Shown piece by piece: positions 1-7,199 of a stretch of DNA of 51,811 nt (within the stretch, counting starts at the first letter, position 1; every line of letters starts with the position of its first letter). Source of the DNA: an uncultured Christensenellaceae bacterium (GTDB taxonomy: Bacteria > Bacillota > Clostridia > Christensenellales > Aristaeellaceae); NCBI GenBank assembly GCA_905234985.1, contig CAJOJQ010000024.1:1-51811 (forward strand). Direction: 5' to 3'. The position numbers and the translations under genes were made by a program. The notes below the pieces were generated by a model. It worked only from the letters and a program-made list of their open reading frames with translations. It was not told where the DNA came from and searched no databases.

Positions 1-160
1 AATATCCCCGCTTGCTCCATCTTTCATCACCCTTTGGTATTATACCATTTCTCGACTTGATCTGCTGTTCTTTCTTAGTTTTTGGAGGTTCTCTTATATT
101 ATTTTTCCCCATTTTCCCTCAGTCTTTCCCAATTATATTGTCGCCCGAATAAAATACCAA

Positions 161-200
161 CTATATAAATCTCAACTCTCCACTCTCAACTCTCCTCTCT
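161..200. repeat. 7-mer palindromic element, copy A (right arm only)
   Basis: A core border CTATATAAAT is followed by four 7-mers in exact register (CTCAACT, CTCCACT, CTCAACT, CTCCTCT). This is the right arm of the element described at copies B-F. No matching left arm is seen in bases 1-160, so this copy is a half element or its left side has decayed. The arm contains the stop codon of the MMPL gene. Bases 1-160 are otherwise AT-rich and show no gene. Confidence 0.75.
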
Positions 201-2399
201 GTTCCTTCCCACCACCAGCTTATCCAGCGCCGCCAGCAGGCCGGGGAGCAGCAGCAGGATCACCAAAATGGCGGATAAGGCCCCGGTGGAAATGGTGCGG
301 CAGATTTCGGCGATGGTGGGGTCGGCATAGGTATAGCCGAGGATGCCTGTGACCAGCACCAAAATCAGCCCGGAGGTCATGATGGCGTGAACCGATCCGT
401 CATAGGCGGCTTGCAGCGATTCCGCCACGCTCCGTTCTTTCCGGTTTTCCCGGTAATAGCTGGCATACAGGATGCCGTAGTCGATGGTCGCGCCCATGAG
501 GATGCATTCTACCACCAGCAGGGCCAGGAAATAGATGCTGTACCCCTGCCAGCCCACCACCGTGACCGTGATGTACACGCCGCACTGCACGATCAGCACC
601 AGCAGCGCCGGAATGATGAAGGAACGGGCGGTGATCAGCACGATCAGGAAAATGGCGGCGGCGGTGAGCAGGGTAATGGTGCGCAGCTCGTCGCCGAAGG
701 AAATCTGCATTTCCCGGCTCATGGCCGAATTGCCGATCAGGTAATAATCCCCGGTCAGCTCCTTTGCCGCGTCCTCGACCGCGTTCAGCAGCGCGTCCGT
801 TTCCTCCGATTCCACGGGCAGGTAGGTATACACGATCATGCGGGAATACCGGTCGGATTTCAGCATGCGCATGCCGTCCTCCAGCTGTTCCTTGGCCCCG
901 GCCACGGTTTCCCGCATCCCGGCGGGGATCATGCCGGAGAGAAGCGGGTTTTTCAGCAGCTTGTCGTGAACGTAATCAAATAATTGCGGAATGGTCAGCT
1001 TTTGTTCTTCGGCGGGGGTGGACGTGCCCGCGAAATACAGGCTGTATACCGTGTTCAGCAGCGAGGGGTCGAAGCTGATCCCCGCCGCGCCCGTATCCAC
1101 GCCCATGCCGCCCGCCAAGCCGTCCAGGGCGTCCGCCAGCTCCGCCGCCCCGTAGGCTTTGCCGAAAATGGAGGGGTAGCCCATCACCTGGGTCACGTCG
1201 GACCGCCGCGCCAGCGCGTCCGAAAGGGCCGCCATCTTTTCCTCGTCCTTGTTTTCATACACGATCACCAGAATGTTTTCCGGCGGAAAAATATCCACGA
1301 TGGGGTCCACCTTGGTCAGCGTATAGGCGATCAGGGTGTTGCCCTGCAAAAAGTAAAACGCCCCGAACATCACAACGAACAGCGCGGACAGGAAATACCG
1401 CCGCTTGAAGCTGAACCGGGCCAGCCCGTTCAGGGAGACATGGGGCGTTTTTTTCGCGGTTTTTTCGATCAGCCCGTCGCCCAACAGCACGATGCCCGGC
1501 AGCACCGTCAGCACGCACAGCAGGCTGATCAGCACGCCTTTTGCCAGCGCCACGCCCAAATCCAGCCCGATTTTGAACTGCATGAACGCCAGGGCCAGCA
1601 GGCCCGCGGCGGTGGTCAGGGCGCTGCCCGTTACCGGGGACACGCAGTTGCACAGCGCCGCCGCCATAGCCTCCCGCTTTTCCAGGCCCCGGGCCTTTTC
1701 CTGCCGATAGCGGTTCATGAGCATCACCGAATAGTCGATGGACAGCACCAGCTGCAAAACCGAGGCGATGGAGGACGTGACGTAGGATACCTGCCCCATC
1801 ACCAGGTTAGTGCCCTCGTTGATTACGATGGCCGCGCCGATATTGACGAGGAACAGCAGCGGTTCAAACCAGCTTTCGCACATGGCCGCCAAAATAGCCA
1901 CCAGAATCACGATGGCCCCGCCTAACAGCCAGGGGGAAACGCCGTCCGCCCCCGGATTGTCGTTGCGGTACACGGTATGGTATTCCTGAAAATCTTTTGA
2001 AAGGGCGCTTTCGATGGCCCGCTCCTCCGGGGAGCCGTATTCATAAGCGGTACTGATCACGAACAGGGAATAATCGCCCTTGTGATACTTTTCGCTGCCG
2101 TCGTGGGCCACGCTTTCCACATAGGGGAGGGCATTCAGTTTTTCCAACAGTTCTGCCTGCTTTTCTTCGTCCAGCCCCTCCGCCATCACGCGAATGCTCT
2201 TGTCCGCGCCCATGGAGGGAAACTCCGCGTTCATGATATCCATGCCCTTTTTCATGGCTGACTGATCCGGCAGGTACTTCGTCATATCGTAATTGACGCC
2301 CACCCGCAGGGAAAGAAGCATGCAGACCAGCGTCAGGCACGCCGCTGCCGCTAATATCCAATTTCGCCGGGATACGATGAAGCCCGCGGCTTTTTTCAT
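186..2399 (-). CDS. MMPL-family RND transporter
   Basis: A 737-residue inner-membrane protein of the MMPL branch of the RND superfamily, proton-driven exporters of lipids or hydrophobic compounds; the substrate cannot be told from sequence. The layout is the family's doubled one: an N-terminal helix (about 12-32), an extracellular domain, five helices (about 155-305), a sixth helix (about 335-352), a second extracellular domain, and a final helix bundle (about 575-730). The first bundle contains the motif LSIDYSVMLMNRYR and the second ATIDYGILYASYYR, the paired GxxxDY-type motifs of MMPL proteins. The ATG has AGGGGG seven bases upstream and a promoter 45 bases upstream. The last residues (REES) and the stop lie in the 7-mer repeat, so the native C-terminus may have been altered. 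Confidence 0.88.
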   Translation of the reverse strand: MKKAAGFIVSRRNWILAAAACLTLVCMLLSLRVGVNYDMTKYLPDQSAMKKGMDIMNAEFPSMGADKSIRVMAEGLDEEKQAELLEKLNALPYVESVAHDGSEKYHKGDYSLFVISTAYEYGSPEERAIESALSKDFQEYHTVYRNDNPGADGVSPWLLGGAIVILVAILAAMCESWFEPLLFLVNIGAAIVINEGTNLVMGQVSYVTSSIASVLQLVLSIDYSVMLMNRYRQEKARGLEKREAMAAALCNCVSPVTGSALTTAAGLLALAFMQFKIGLDLGVALAKGVLISLLCVLTVLPGIVLLGDGLIEKTAKKTPHVSLNGLARFSFKRRYFLSALFVVMFGAFYFLQGNTLIAYTLTKVDPIVDIFPPENILVIVYENKDEEKMAALSDALARRSDVTQVMGYPSIFGKAYGAAELADALDGLAGGMGVDTGAAGISFDPSLLNTVYSLYFAGTSTPAEEQKLTIPQLFDYVHDKLLKNPLLSGMIPAGMRETVAGAKEQLEDGMRMLKSDRYSRMIVYTYLPVESEETDALLNAVEDAAKELTGDYYLIGNSAMSREMQISFGDELRTITLLTAAAIFLIVLITARSFIIPALLVLIVQCGVYITVTVVGWQGYSIYFLALLVVECILMGATIDYGILYASYYRENRKERSVAESLQAAYDGSVHAIMTSGLILVLVTGILGYTYADPTIAEICRTISTGALSAILVILLLLPGLLAALDKLVVGRNREES

Positions 2400-2444
2400 A
2401 GAATAACCCCCTGTGTGATCTGACTTTGGTTCGATTCCAATTTC

Positions 2445-2473
2445 ATTATACAGGAAAAGGCGCGTTTGTACAA
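2445..2473 (-). promoter_or_regulatory. Promoter of the MMPL gene
   Basis: Read leftward, TTGTAC, 17 bases, TATAAT. It lies back to back with the trmH promoter, only 14 bases away. Confidence 0.7.
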
Positions 2474-2487
2474 TGGCGCGTTTTTGC

Positions 2488-2516
2488 TTGCGCGTGGTTG
2501 GGGCTTGCGATATAAT
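2488..2516 (+). promoter_or_regulatory. Promoter of the TrmH-type gene
   Basis: TTGCGC, 17 bases, TATAAT. Its position rules out the upstream in-frame start at 2466, because transcription would begin after it. Confidence 0.7.
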
Positions 2517-2579
2517 GAAGGAAGCAACAGCTGTTTTCCTGGGCGCGGCCCGGAAAGCGGCGGGAGGGGAGAGGCGCTT

Positions 2580-3389
2580 ATGCCCATCGTGGAGATTCAG
2601 GATTTATCCGCCCCGGAAACGGCGCTGTTCAGCCGGCTGACCGACGCGCAGCTCCGCAGCAGGCAGGAGCCGGAAAAGGGGATTTTTATTGCCGAGGGGC
2701 CGAAAGTCACCTGGGCGGCCCTGAACGCGGGCTGTGAGCCGGTTGCGCTGCTCATGCGCCGGAAATTCCTGGACGGCCTGGGCGCGGAGATCATTCGCCG
2801 GTGTGGTGACATTCCCGTGTATACGGGCGATGACGAGGCGCTGGCCGATTTGACGGGCTTTCGCCTGCAGCGCTCCTGGGTGCTGTGCGCCATGCGCCGC
2901 CCGGCCCCGCGATCCGTTGAAACGGCGATTCGGGGCGCCCGGCGGGTGGCGCTGCTGGAGGGCATCACGGAGCCGTCCAACGTGGGCGCGATTTTCCGTT
3001 CCGCCGCCGCCCTGGGGGCCGACGCGGTGCTGCTGTCGCCCACCTGCTGCGATCCGCTGCACCGAAGGGCGGTGCGGGTGTGCATGGGCGCGGTGTTTCA
3101 GGTACCTTGGGCGCGGTTGGAAAGCGGCGATTTGACGGCCCTGAAAACTGCCGGTTTCCAAATCGCCGGGCTGGCCCTGCGGGATAACTGCCTTTCCCTG
3201 GACGATCCTCTGCTGCCCTGCCTGCCCAAGCTGGTGATTGCCTTAGGCACGGAGGACACGGGCCTCACCGAAGAAACCATCCGCCAGTGCGACCATATCG
3301 TGAAAATCCCCATGGCAGCCGGAATTGATTCCCTGAACGTGGCGGCTGCCGCCGCCGTGGCTTTTTGGCAGCTTCGGCGGAGAGACTGA
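2580..3389 (+). CDS. TrmH/SpoU-family RNA 2'-O-methyltransferase
   Basis: A 269-residue cytoplasmic SPOUT methyltransferase that would transfer a methyl group from SAM to a ribose 2'-OH in tRNA or rRNA. The N-terminal third (about 1-100) resembles the L30e-like substrate-binding domain of this family. The SPOUT domain follows, with motif 1 (LLEGITEPSNVGAIFRSA) and the C-terminal knot motifs (IALGTEDTGL and IPMAAGIDSLNVAAA), including the conserved Asn and Glu. The ATG at 2580 is chosen over an in-frame start at 2466 because the promoter lies between them and GGGAGGGGAG precedes it. A single-gene unit. The exact target nucleotide is not determined. Confidence 0.87.
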   Translation: MPIVEIQDLSAPETALFSRLTDAQLRSRQEPEKGIFIAEGPKVTWAALNAGCEPVALLMRRKFLDGLGAEIIRRCGDIPVYTGDDEALADLTGFRLQRSWVLCAMRRPAPRSVETAIRGARRVALLEGITEPSNVGAIFRSAAALGADAVLLSPTCCDPLHRRAVRVCMGAVFQVPWARLESGDLTALKTAGFQIAGLALRDNCLSLDDPLLPCLPKLVIALGTEDTGLTEETIRQCDHIVKIPMAAGIDSLNVAAAAAVAFWQLRRRD

Positions 3390-3403
3390 GAATTTATATA
3401 TTT

Positions 3404-3468
3404 CTGGGGAAACCGCTCTTTGGTGCCCAAAGAACGTTTTCCCCAGGCCCCTTCCGAGAAAGGCTATC
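3404..3468 (-). repeat. GGGGAAACC hairpin repeat, copy 1 (inverted)
   Basis: A diverged copy of the hairpin repeat at 3502-3572, in the opposite orientation. It forms a stem between CTGGGGAAAC and GTTTTCCCCAG with an inner CTTTGG/CCAAAG stem. The flanking block read leftward is ATAGCCTTTCTCGGAAGGGG. It lies just after the trmH stop. Confidence 0.65.
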
Positions 3469-3501
3469 TAAAAGGGGATTAACGAGAATATCTTATTTTC
3501 C

Positions 3502-3572
3502 CTTTATGGTTTTCTTGGAAAGGGGACAGGGGGAAACCATTCTTAGACCTTCAAAGAATGGTTTCCCCCTGT
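3502..3572 (+). repeat. GGGGAAACC hairpin repeat, copy 2
   Basis: A block reading TTATGGTTTTCTTGGAAAGG leads into a 19-bp perfect stem (3526-3544 with 3554-3572; ACAGGGGGAAACC / GGTTTCCCCCTGT at the base) and a 9-nt loop. The same unit is at 11600-11660, and an inverted copy is at 3404-3468. It sits between two convergent genes and may terminate transcription both ways, although no clear T-tract follows. Confidence 0.75.
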
Positions 3573-3592
3573 TACATGAATGGTTAAGTTTT

Positions 3593-4438
3593 TTACTCCG
3601 CCGCTTTGCGGATGAATTTCAGGGCGTTTTTCAGGGCGGGCAGGTTTTGCTCGTGGCCCTCAAATTCGTAGGACACCACGCCTTTGTAGCCCGCGTCTTT
3701 CAGGATGGACAGGCATTTGCGGATGGGCACCACGCCGTGGCCCGCCACGGTGCCCCGGATGTAATTGCCGTTGCGGGTGTGGATCCAGCCGTCGCCGGGA
3801 TCGTCGTCCGCCCAGGATTTGAAGATAAAGTCCTTCACGTGGGCGTGGAAGGCATACGGCGCGGCGATGGGCACGGCCCGCAGGGGATTGTCGTCGGCGC
3901 AGAGAAAATTGCCCATGTCCACCAGCCAGCCGTAGTTAGGATGGTTCACCGTGCGGATCAGGGTTTCCACCCGCTCCGCGTCCTGCAGAATCAGGCCGTG
4001 GTTTTCGGTGCAGGTGCGGATGCCCTTTGCTGCCGCGTACTCCGTCACTTCCCGAATGAGGGGGGCGACTTTTTCCACGCCCTGCCGCCAGGTCATGCCC
4101 TCCGGCAGGCTCCAGAAAGCGTCGTGGCGCATGACGGGCGCGCCGAGGATTTCCGCGATGTCCACCTGGTTCTTGATGCGCTCCACTTCGTTTTCCCGGT
4201 TCAGGAAGTCCGCGCCCACGGTGTAGGCGGCGATGGGCAGGCCCTTGCTTTCGCAGTAGGCCTGGATATCCTTCGCCAGGGTGGAAAGGCTTTCGGCGGG
4301 CTGCACCTCTAACTTTAAGTCGATGAACTCGATGGCGTCAAAGCCCATTTCCTTGGCAAGGTCGATGATCTGAAAGTAGTTGGCTTTGGTTTCGCCCATG
4401 TACTGGGCGAAGCTGTAAGACGATACGCCGATTTTCAT
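3593..4438 (-). CDS. Sugar phosphate isomerase/epimerase (AP endonuclease 2 family TIM barrel)
   Basis: A 281-residue cytoplasmic xylose-isomerase-like TIM barrel. Members isomerise or epimerise sugars and inositol derivatives using a divalent metal; the substrate here is unknown. The N-terminus KIGVSSYSFAQYMG and the strand FDAIEFIDLK are typical. Probable metal ligands lie in CTENHG (Glu), WLVDMGNF (Asp), HAHVKDF (His) and VSYEFEGHE (Glu). AAAGGAG lies nine bases before the ATG and a promoter-like site (TATACT) about 60 bases upstream. It stands alone, with no sugar transporter next to it. Confidence 0.83.
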   Translation of the reverse strand: MKIGVSSYSFAQYMGETKANYFQIIDLAKEMGFDAIEFIDLKLEVQPAESLSTLAKDIQAYCESKGLPIAAYTVGADFLNRENEVERIKNQVDIAEILGAPVMRHDAFWSLPEGMTWRQGVEKVAPLIREVTEYAAAKGIRTCTENHGLILQDAERVETLIRTVNHPNYGWLVDMGNFLCADDNPLRAVPIAAPYAFHAHVKDFIFKSWADDDPGDGWIHTRNGNYIRGTVAGHGVVPIRKCLSILKDAGYKGVVSYEFEGHEQNLPALKNALKFIRKAAE

Positions 4439-4497
4439 TGCGTTACGCTCCTTTGTTTGGACGGTTGGGCTGTTTTTTCGCTTGTGGGAACGTGATC

Positions 4498-4526
4498 AGT
4501 ATACCATAAACCCGCGCCGATGGAAA
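4498..4526 (-). promoter_or_regulatory. Probable promoter of the isomerase gene
   Basis: Read leftward, TTTCCA (4 of 6 matches to the -35 consensus), 17 bases, TATACT. Confidence 0.45.
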
Positions 4527-4539
4527 GCGCCGGGGGAAA

Positions 4540-5103
4540 TTATATGACGCCCAAATGCTCCAGCAGGGTTTTGACGCCCAGCAGGATCAGGATCACGCCG
4601 CCCAAGACTTCGGCCTTTTTTTCATACTTCGCGCCGAACAGGCTGCCCGCCTTCACGCCGATCATGGAAAGGATCAGGGTGGTGACGCCGATGAGCGTGA
4701 CGGAAGGAACGATGCGCACGTCCAAAAACGCGAAGGTCACGCCCACAGCCAGGGCGTCGATGCTGGTAGCCACCGCCAGGGGCAGCATGGAACGGAAGGA
4801 CAGCGCGCCGTCCGTTTCCGCTTCCTCCTTTTCAAACACGGCCTCCCGGATCATGTTGCCGCCGATCAGCACCAGCAGGATGAAGGCGATCCAATGGTCG
4901 TAGGCCGCGATGGCGTCCCGGAACTGGGCCGCCAGCAGATAACCCAGCAGCGGCATCAGCGCCTGGAATATGCCGAACCACAGGCCCACGATCAGGGCGT
5001 GGCGGAAGGTGATCTTTTTCAGGGCCAGGCCCTTGCACACGGCCACGGCGAAAGCGTCCATGCTTAGCCCCACGGCAAGCATCAGCAGCGAAATAAAATT
5101 CAT
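4540..5103 (-). CDS. mntP: Manganese efflux pump MntP
   Basis: A 187-residue membrane protein matching the MntP family in length and pattern. It exports Mn2+ across the cytoplasmic membrane. Six hydrophobic helices are visible, with the family motifs GLSMDAFAVAVCKG near the N-terminus and ATSIDALAVGVTFAF in the second half; the paired Asp residues in these repeats are needed for transport. The start MNFISLLMLAVG follows GGAGG at a good distance. The leader carries a yybP-ykoY manganese riboswitch (5121-5280), which independently supports the assignment: high Mn2+ should switch the pump on. Confidence 0.95.
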   Translation of the reverse strand: MNFISLLMLAVGLSMDAFAVAVCKGLALKKITFRHALIVGLWFGIFQALMPLLGYLLAAQFRDAIAAYDHWIAFILLVLIGGNMIREAVFEKEEAETDGALSFRSMLPLAVATSIDALAVGVTFAFLDVRIVPSVTLIGVTTLILSMIGVKAGSLFGAKYEKKAEVLGGVILILLGVKTLLEHLGVI

Positions 5104-5120
5104 AATGCGCTCCTCCTAAT

Positions 5121-5171
5121 GAAAAAGACCCGCCGGAAAGACAGTTGAAACACTGCCGTTCCGCGGGTCTT
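5121..5171 (-). terminator. Riboswitch-controlled terminator before mntP
   Basis: Read leftward, AAGACCCGCGGAACGG pairs with CTTTCCGGCGGGTCTT and T5 follows. This is the switchable hairpin of the manganese riboswitch. Confidence 0.75.
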
Positions 5172-5280
5172 GCCGTTTCAGGTAATACCAGATGTGTTTC
5201 ATCAGTCTGTTGATATTACCGCGGCGCATTTCTGCCGCCGCCAGCTACTCCCCCACAGGGTACAGGAAACCGGGACAGGA
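5121..5280 (-). promoter_or_regulatory. yybP-ykoY manganese riboswitch
   Basis: Read leftward from about 5275: CCGGTTTC, the conserved GGGGAGTAGC (5244-5253), a GC hairpin, the second conserved strand ATCAACAGACTG (5204-5215), a second hairpin, then GAAACGG, which re-pairs with the first segment to close the aptamer. The expression platform at 5121-5171 is a terminator hairpin whose stem is GACCCGC/GCGGGTC, followed on this strand by T5. In this class Mn2+ binding favours antitermination. mntP begins 18 bases further on. Confidence 0.88.
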
Positions 5281-5290
5281 TGGATGGAGA

Positions 5291-5704
5291 TCAGTTCAGC
5301 ACTTCGCCGTCGTTCTCCACGGACACTTCTTCCACCTGACGGATGGCCCAGCGGGCCACGGTCATCTCGTAGGGCTGGCCGCCCTTCTGGCCCACGGCCA
5401 GGGTGATGGTATCGTCCTTGATGCCCATGATGGTGCCGTAAATACCGCCGATGGTGGTGATCCGGTCGCCATGCTTGAGGTTATTGAGCATTTCCTTGAC
5501 TTTCTTGTCCTTCTTGCGCTGGGGACGGATGAGCATAAAATAGAACACCGCGCCCATCAGCACCAGGGGCAGCACCATTTGCAGCAACGCCGCCGCGGGG
5601 GACATTTCAGCCGCCTCGGCCGCGTCGGCAGCCGCAGTCGTAGCCGCGGTGCCCGCTTCTTCCGCCAGGGCGGAGGTGATTCCAAACAGCCAATTTTCAA
5701 TCAT
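5291..5704 (-). CDS. yajC: Preprotein translocase subunit YajC
   Basis: A 137-residue single-pass membrane protein that associates with the SecDF part of the Sec translocase. A short N-terminal region, an Ala-rich stretch and one helix (about 40-60, MVLPLVLMGAVFYFMLI) are followed by the YajC hallmark RPQRKK and a small cytoplasmic domain containing GDRITTIGGIYGTI. The ATG at 5704 is preferred over an upstream in-frame TTG at 5725 because AAAGGCGG sits 10 bases before it. It has its own strong promoter. The mntP riboswitch begins about 10 bases after the stop. The secD/secF genes usually nearby are not in this window. Confidence 0.93.
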   Translation of the reverse strand: MIENWLFGITSALAEEAGTAATTAAADAAEAAEMSPAAALLQMVLPLVLMGAVFYFMLIRPQRKKDKKVKEMLNNLKHGDRITTIGGIYGTIMGIKDDTITLAVGQKGGQPYEMTVARWAIRQVEEVSVENDGEVLN

Positions 5705-5745
5705 GGGTAAAGTACCGCCTTTCAACCGTAAATGTGTACTCGGCT

Positions 5746-5774
5746 ATTATATAATGAAATCTCCTCTCTGTAAA
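5746..5774 (-). promoter_or_regulatory. Promoter of yajC
   Basis: Read leftward, TTTACA, 17 bases, TATAAT, ending about 40 bases before the start codon. Confidence 0.75.
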
Positions 5775-5893
5775 CCCCATGAACGGAGGAAAATTTGCGT
5801 GAAAAGCGGCGGAAAAGAGGCAGTTTGGGAAAAAGGCCGAAAAAAGCAGGCGGGAGCGCTTGGGAGAGCGTTTTCGCGGAATGGAAGATGATA

Positions 5894-6009
5894 AGAGTTG
5901 AGAGTGAAGAGTTGAGAGTTGAGATTGATATAGCAGGTGTGAAAGAAAGTCCAGACAGTCAGCGAAACAGTATATCTGACGAACTATATCTCAACTCTCA
6001 ACTCTTTTT
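5894..6009. repeat. 7-mer palindromic element, copy B
   Basis: Left arm of four 7-mers (AGAGTTG, AGAGTGA, AGAGTTG, AGAGTTG), then AGATTGATATAG. A core of about 50 bases contains a GTCAG/CTGAC hairpin. The right border is CTATAT, followed by CTCAACT twice and CTTTTTT. The right arm runs into the stop codon of the P-loop ATPase gene. The T-rich end may make it a terminator for a + strand transcript. Confidence 0.85.
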
Positions 6010-7029
6010 TCAAGGCAGCGCGGACAGAAACTCCCGCTGAATATCCTCCAGCCGCTCATAATCCATGGCGTCGATATAATACCTTTCCAGGGCGTCGTGC
6101 TTTTGCTTGGCCTGGGACAGGGCTTCCACCGCCTGATTTTGCAGCAGGTCGCAGGCGGCGCGGTCAAAGGCCAGCCGGGACGCTTCATTGCACAGCAGGT
6201 TTTCGTCCATATCGGGGGCGAATACCACGCCGTCCATGAGCATGGCGGTGGTGAACACCGTGCTGCCCGCCGTCACGTGGTTCAGCTTGCCCGCGTCGAG
6301 GGGATCGTGCCAGGCGAAGCGGGCCATGCCCTGCCGCCCGGCGGCTTCCCACACGGGCCGCAGCAGCATATCGACGTCAAAGCCCCAGGGTACGTCGATG
6401 CAGCAGGCCGTTTCGGCGATCAGGGCGTCGGTTTCCTGCACCACGCCCTTCCAGGTAATGGCCTGGCAGAAGGCGTGGCCCTCCCCGCCCGGCCCGGCGG
6501 CGGGCAGCAGGGCCGTCAGTTCCCGCTGGAGCGCCCGTTTTTCTTTTTCCGGCAGGGCGGCGTCATATACCGCCGCCGCGTCCTGACGCACGGCGAGGGC
6601 GGCCCGCAGATAACGGTATGCCTGGGCGTAGCACCCGGCGATATCCCGGTTCAGGGCGGCGATTTCCTCCCCCTGGCGGGCAAGCTGTTCTTCGTCTAAG
6701 CACACCCCAAGGTTCAGAATGCCGTCCCGCGCGCCGGGCAGGGCGGGGTCCACGATGTGGGGTGCCGTGCCGTCCAGGATCAGGAAGCCCGCGGGGGGTA
6801 CGGCCACCGCGTCCAAGCTGTCCGGGTCGCCGGAGCAGTGGTAGTAATCCGTTTCCAGGCCTAAGCGCTCGTAATGCTTTCCCACCTTGCCCATGAGGGT
6901 GCTTTTGCCCACGCCGGGACCGCCTTTCAGGATCACCGTGCGCCGGGCTTTCCTGTGCAGCGATTCAAAGAAGCCCACGAAGCCCGCGGCCGTGTTGCCG
7001 CCGGGGAACAAATGCCGGGTACGCGCCAT
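6010..7029 (-). CDS. P-loop ATPase of the PRK06851 type, second half degenerate
   Basis: A 339-residue cytoplasmic protein of unknown function. The N-terminal half has a Walker A motif GGPGVGKST (36-44) and the blocks YYHCSGDPDSLD (62-73) and LDGTAPHIVDP (85-95), which I recognise from a Clostridia/Bacilli family of duplicated P-loop proteins (PRK06851). From about residue 185 the second half follows the same plan (HAFCQAITWKG, then HDPLDAGKLNHV), but where its own P-loop should be it reads VPWGFDVDML, with no GKS/T. The ATG at 7029 follows GGAAGGAAAATGC; an earlier in-frame start at 7089 has no such site. The stop codon shares a T with repeat B. It is divergent from the M13 peptidase gene. 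Confidence 0.75.
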   Translation of the reverse strand: MARTRHLFPGGNTAAGFVGFFESLHRKARRTVILKGGPGVGKSTLMGKVGKHYERLGLETDYYHCSGDPDSLDAVAVPPAGFLILDGTAPHIVDPALPGARDGILNLGVCLDEEQLARQGEEIAALNRDIAGCYAQAYRYLRAALAVRQDAAAVYDAALPEKEKRALQRELTALLPAAGPGGEGHAFCQAITWKGVVQETDALIAETACCIDVPWGFDVDMLLRPVWEAAGRQGMARFAWHDPLDAGKLNHVTAGSTVFTTAMLMDGVVFAPDMDENLLCNEASRLAFDRAACDLLQNQAVEALSQAKQKHDALERYYIDAMDYERLEDIQREFLSALP

Positions 7030-7132
7030 GCATTTTCCTTCCTTTCCGCCGGGGAAGCGGCTGCCCGCCGCTGTGCCCGGACAGACCACAGTATGCGCGA
7101 AAAGGAGGATTCATGACGGGGCAAGGCCGGAT

Positions 7133-7161
7133 TTGCCCAATTCGGGAAATTATGGTATACT
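7133..7161 (+). promoter_or_regulatory. Promoter of the M13 peptidase gene
   Basis: TTGCCC, 17 bases, TATACT. It supports the start at 7200 rather than 7113. Confidence 0.7.
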
Positions 7162-7199
7162 TAACAGTATCCCAAGACCGGGGGAGGAGGGAGCATTCC

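Noticed and set aside
2466..2579. N-terminal extension of the TrmH-type protein from an ATG-like start at 2466.
   Set aside because: It overlaps the gene's own promoter and lacks a ribosome site; the conserved protein begins at 2580.
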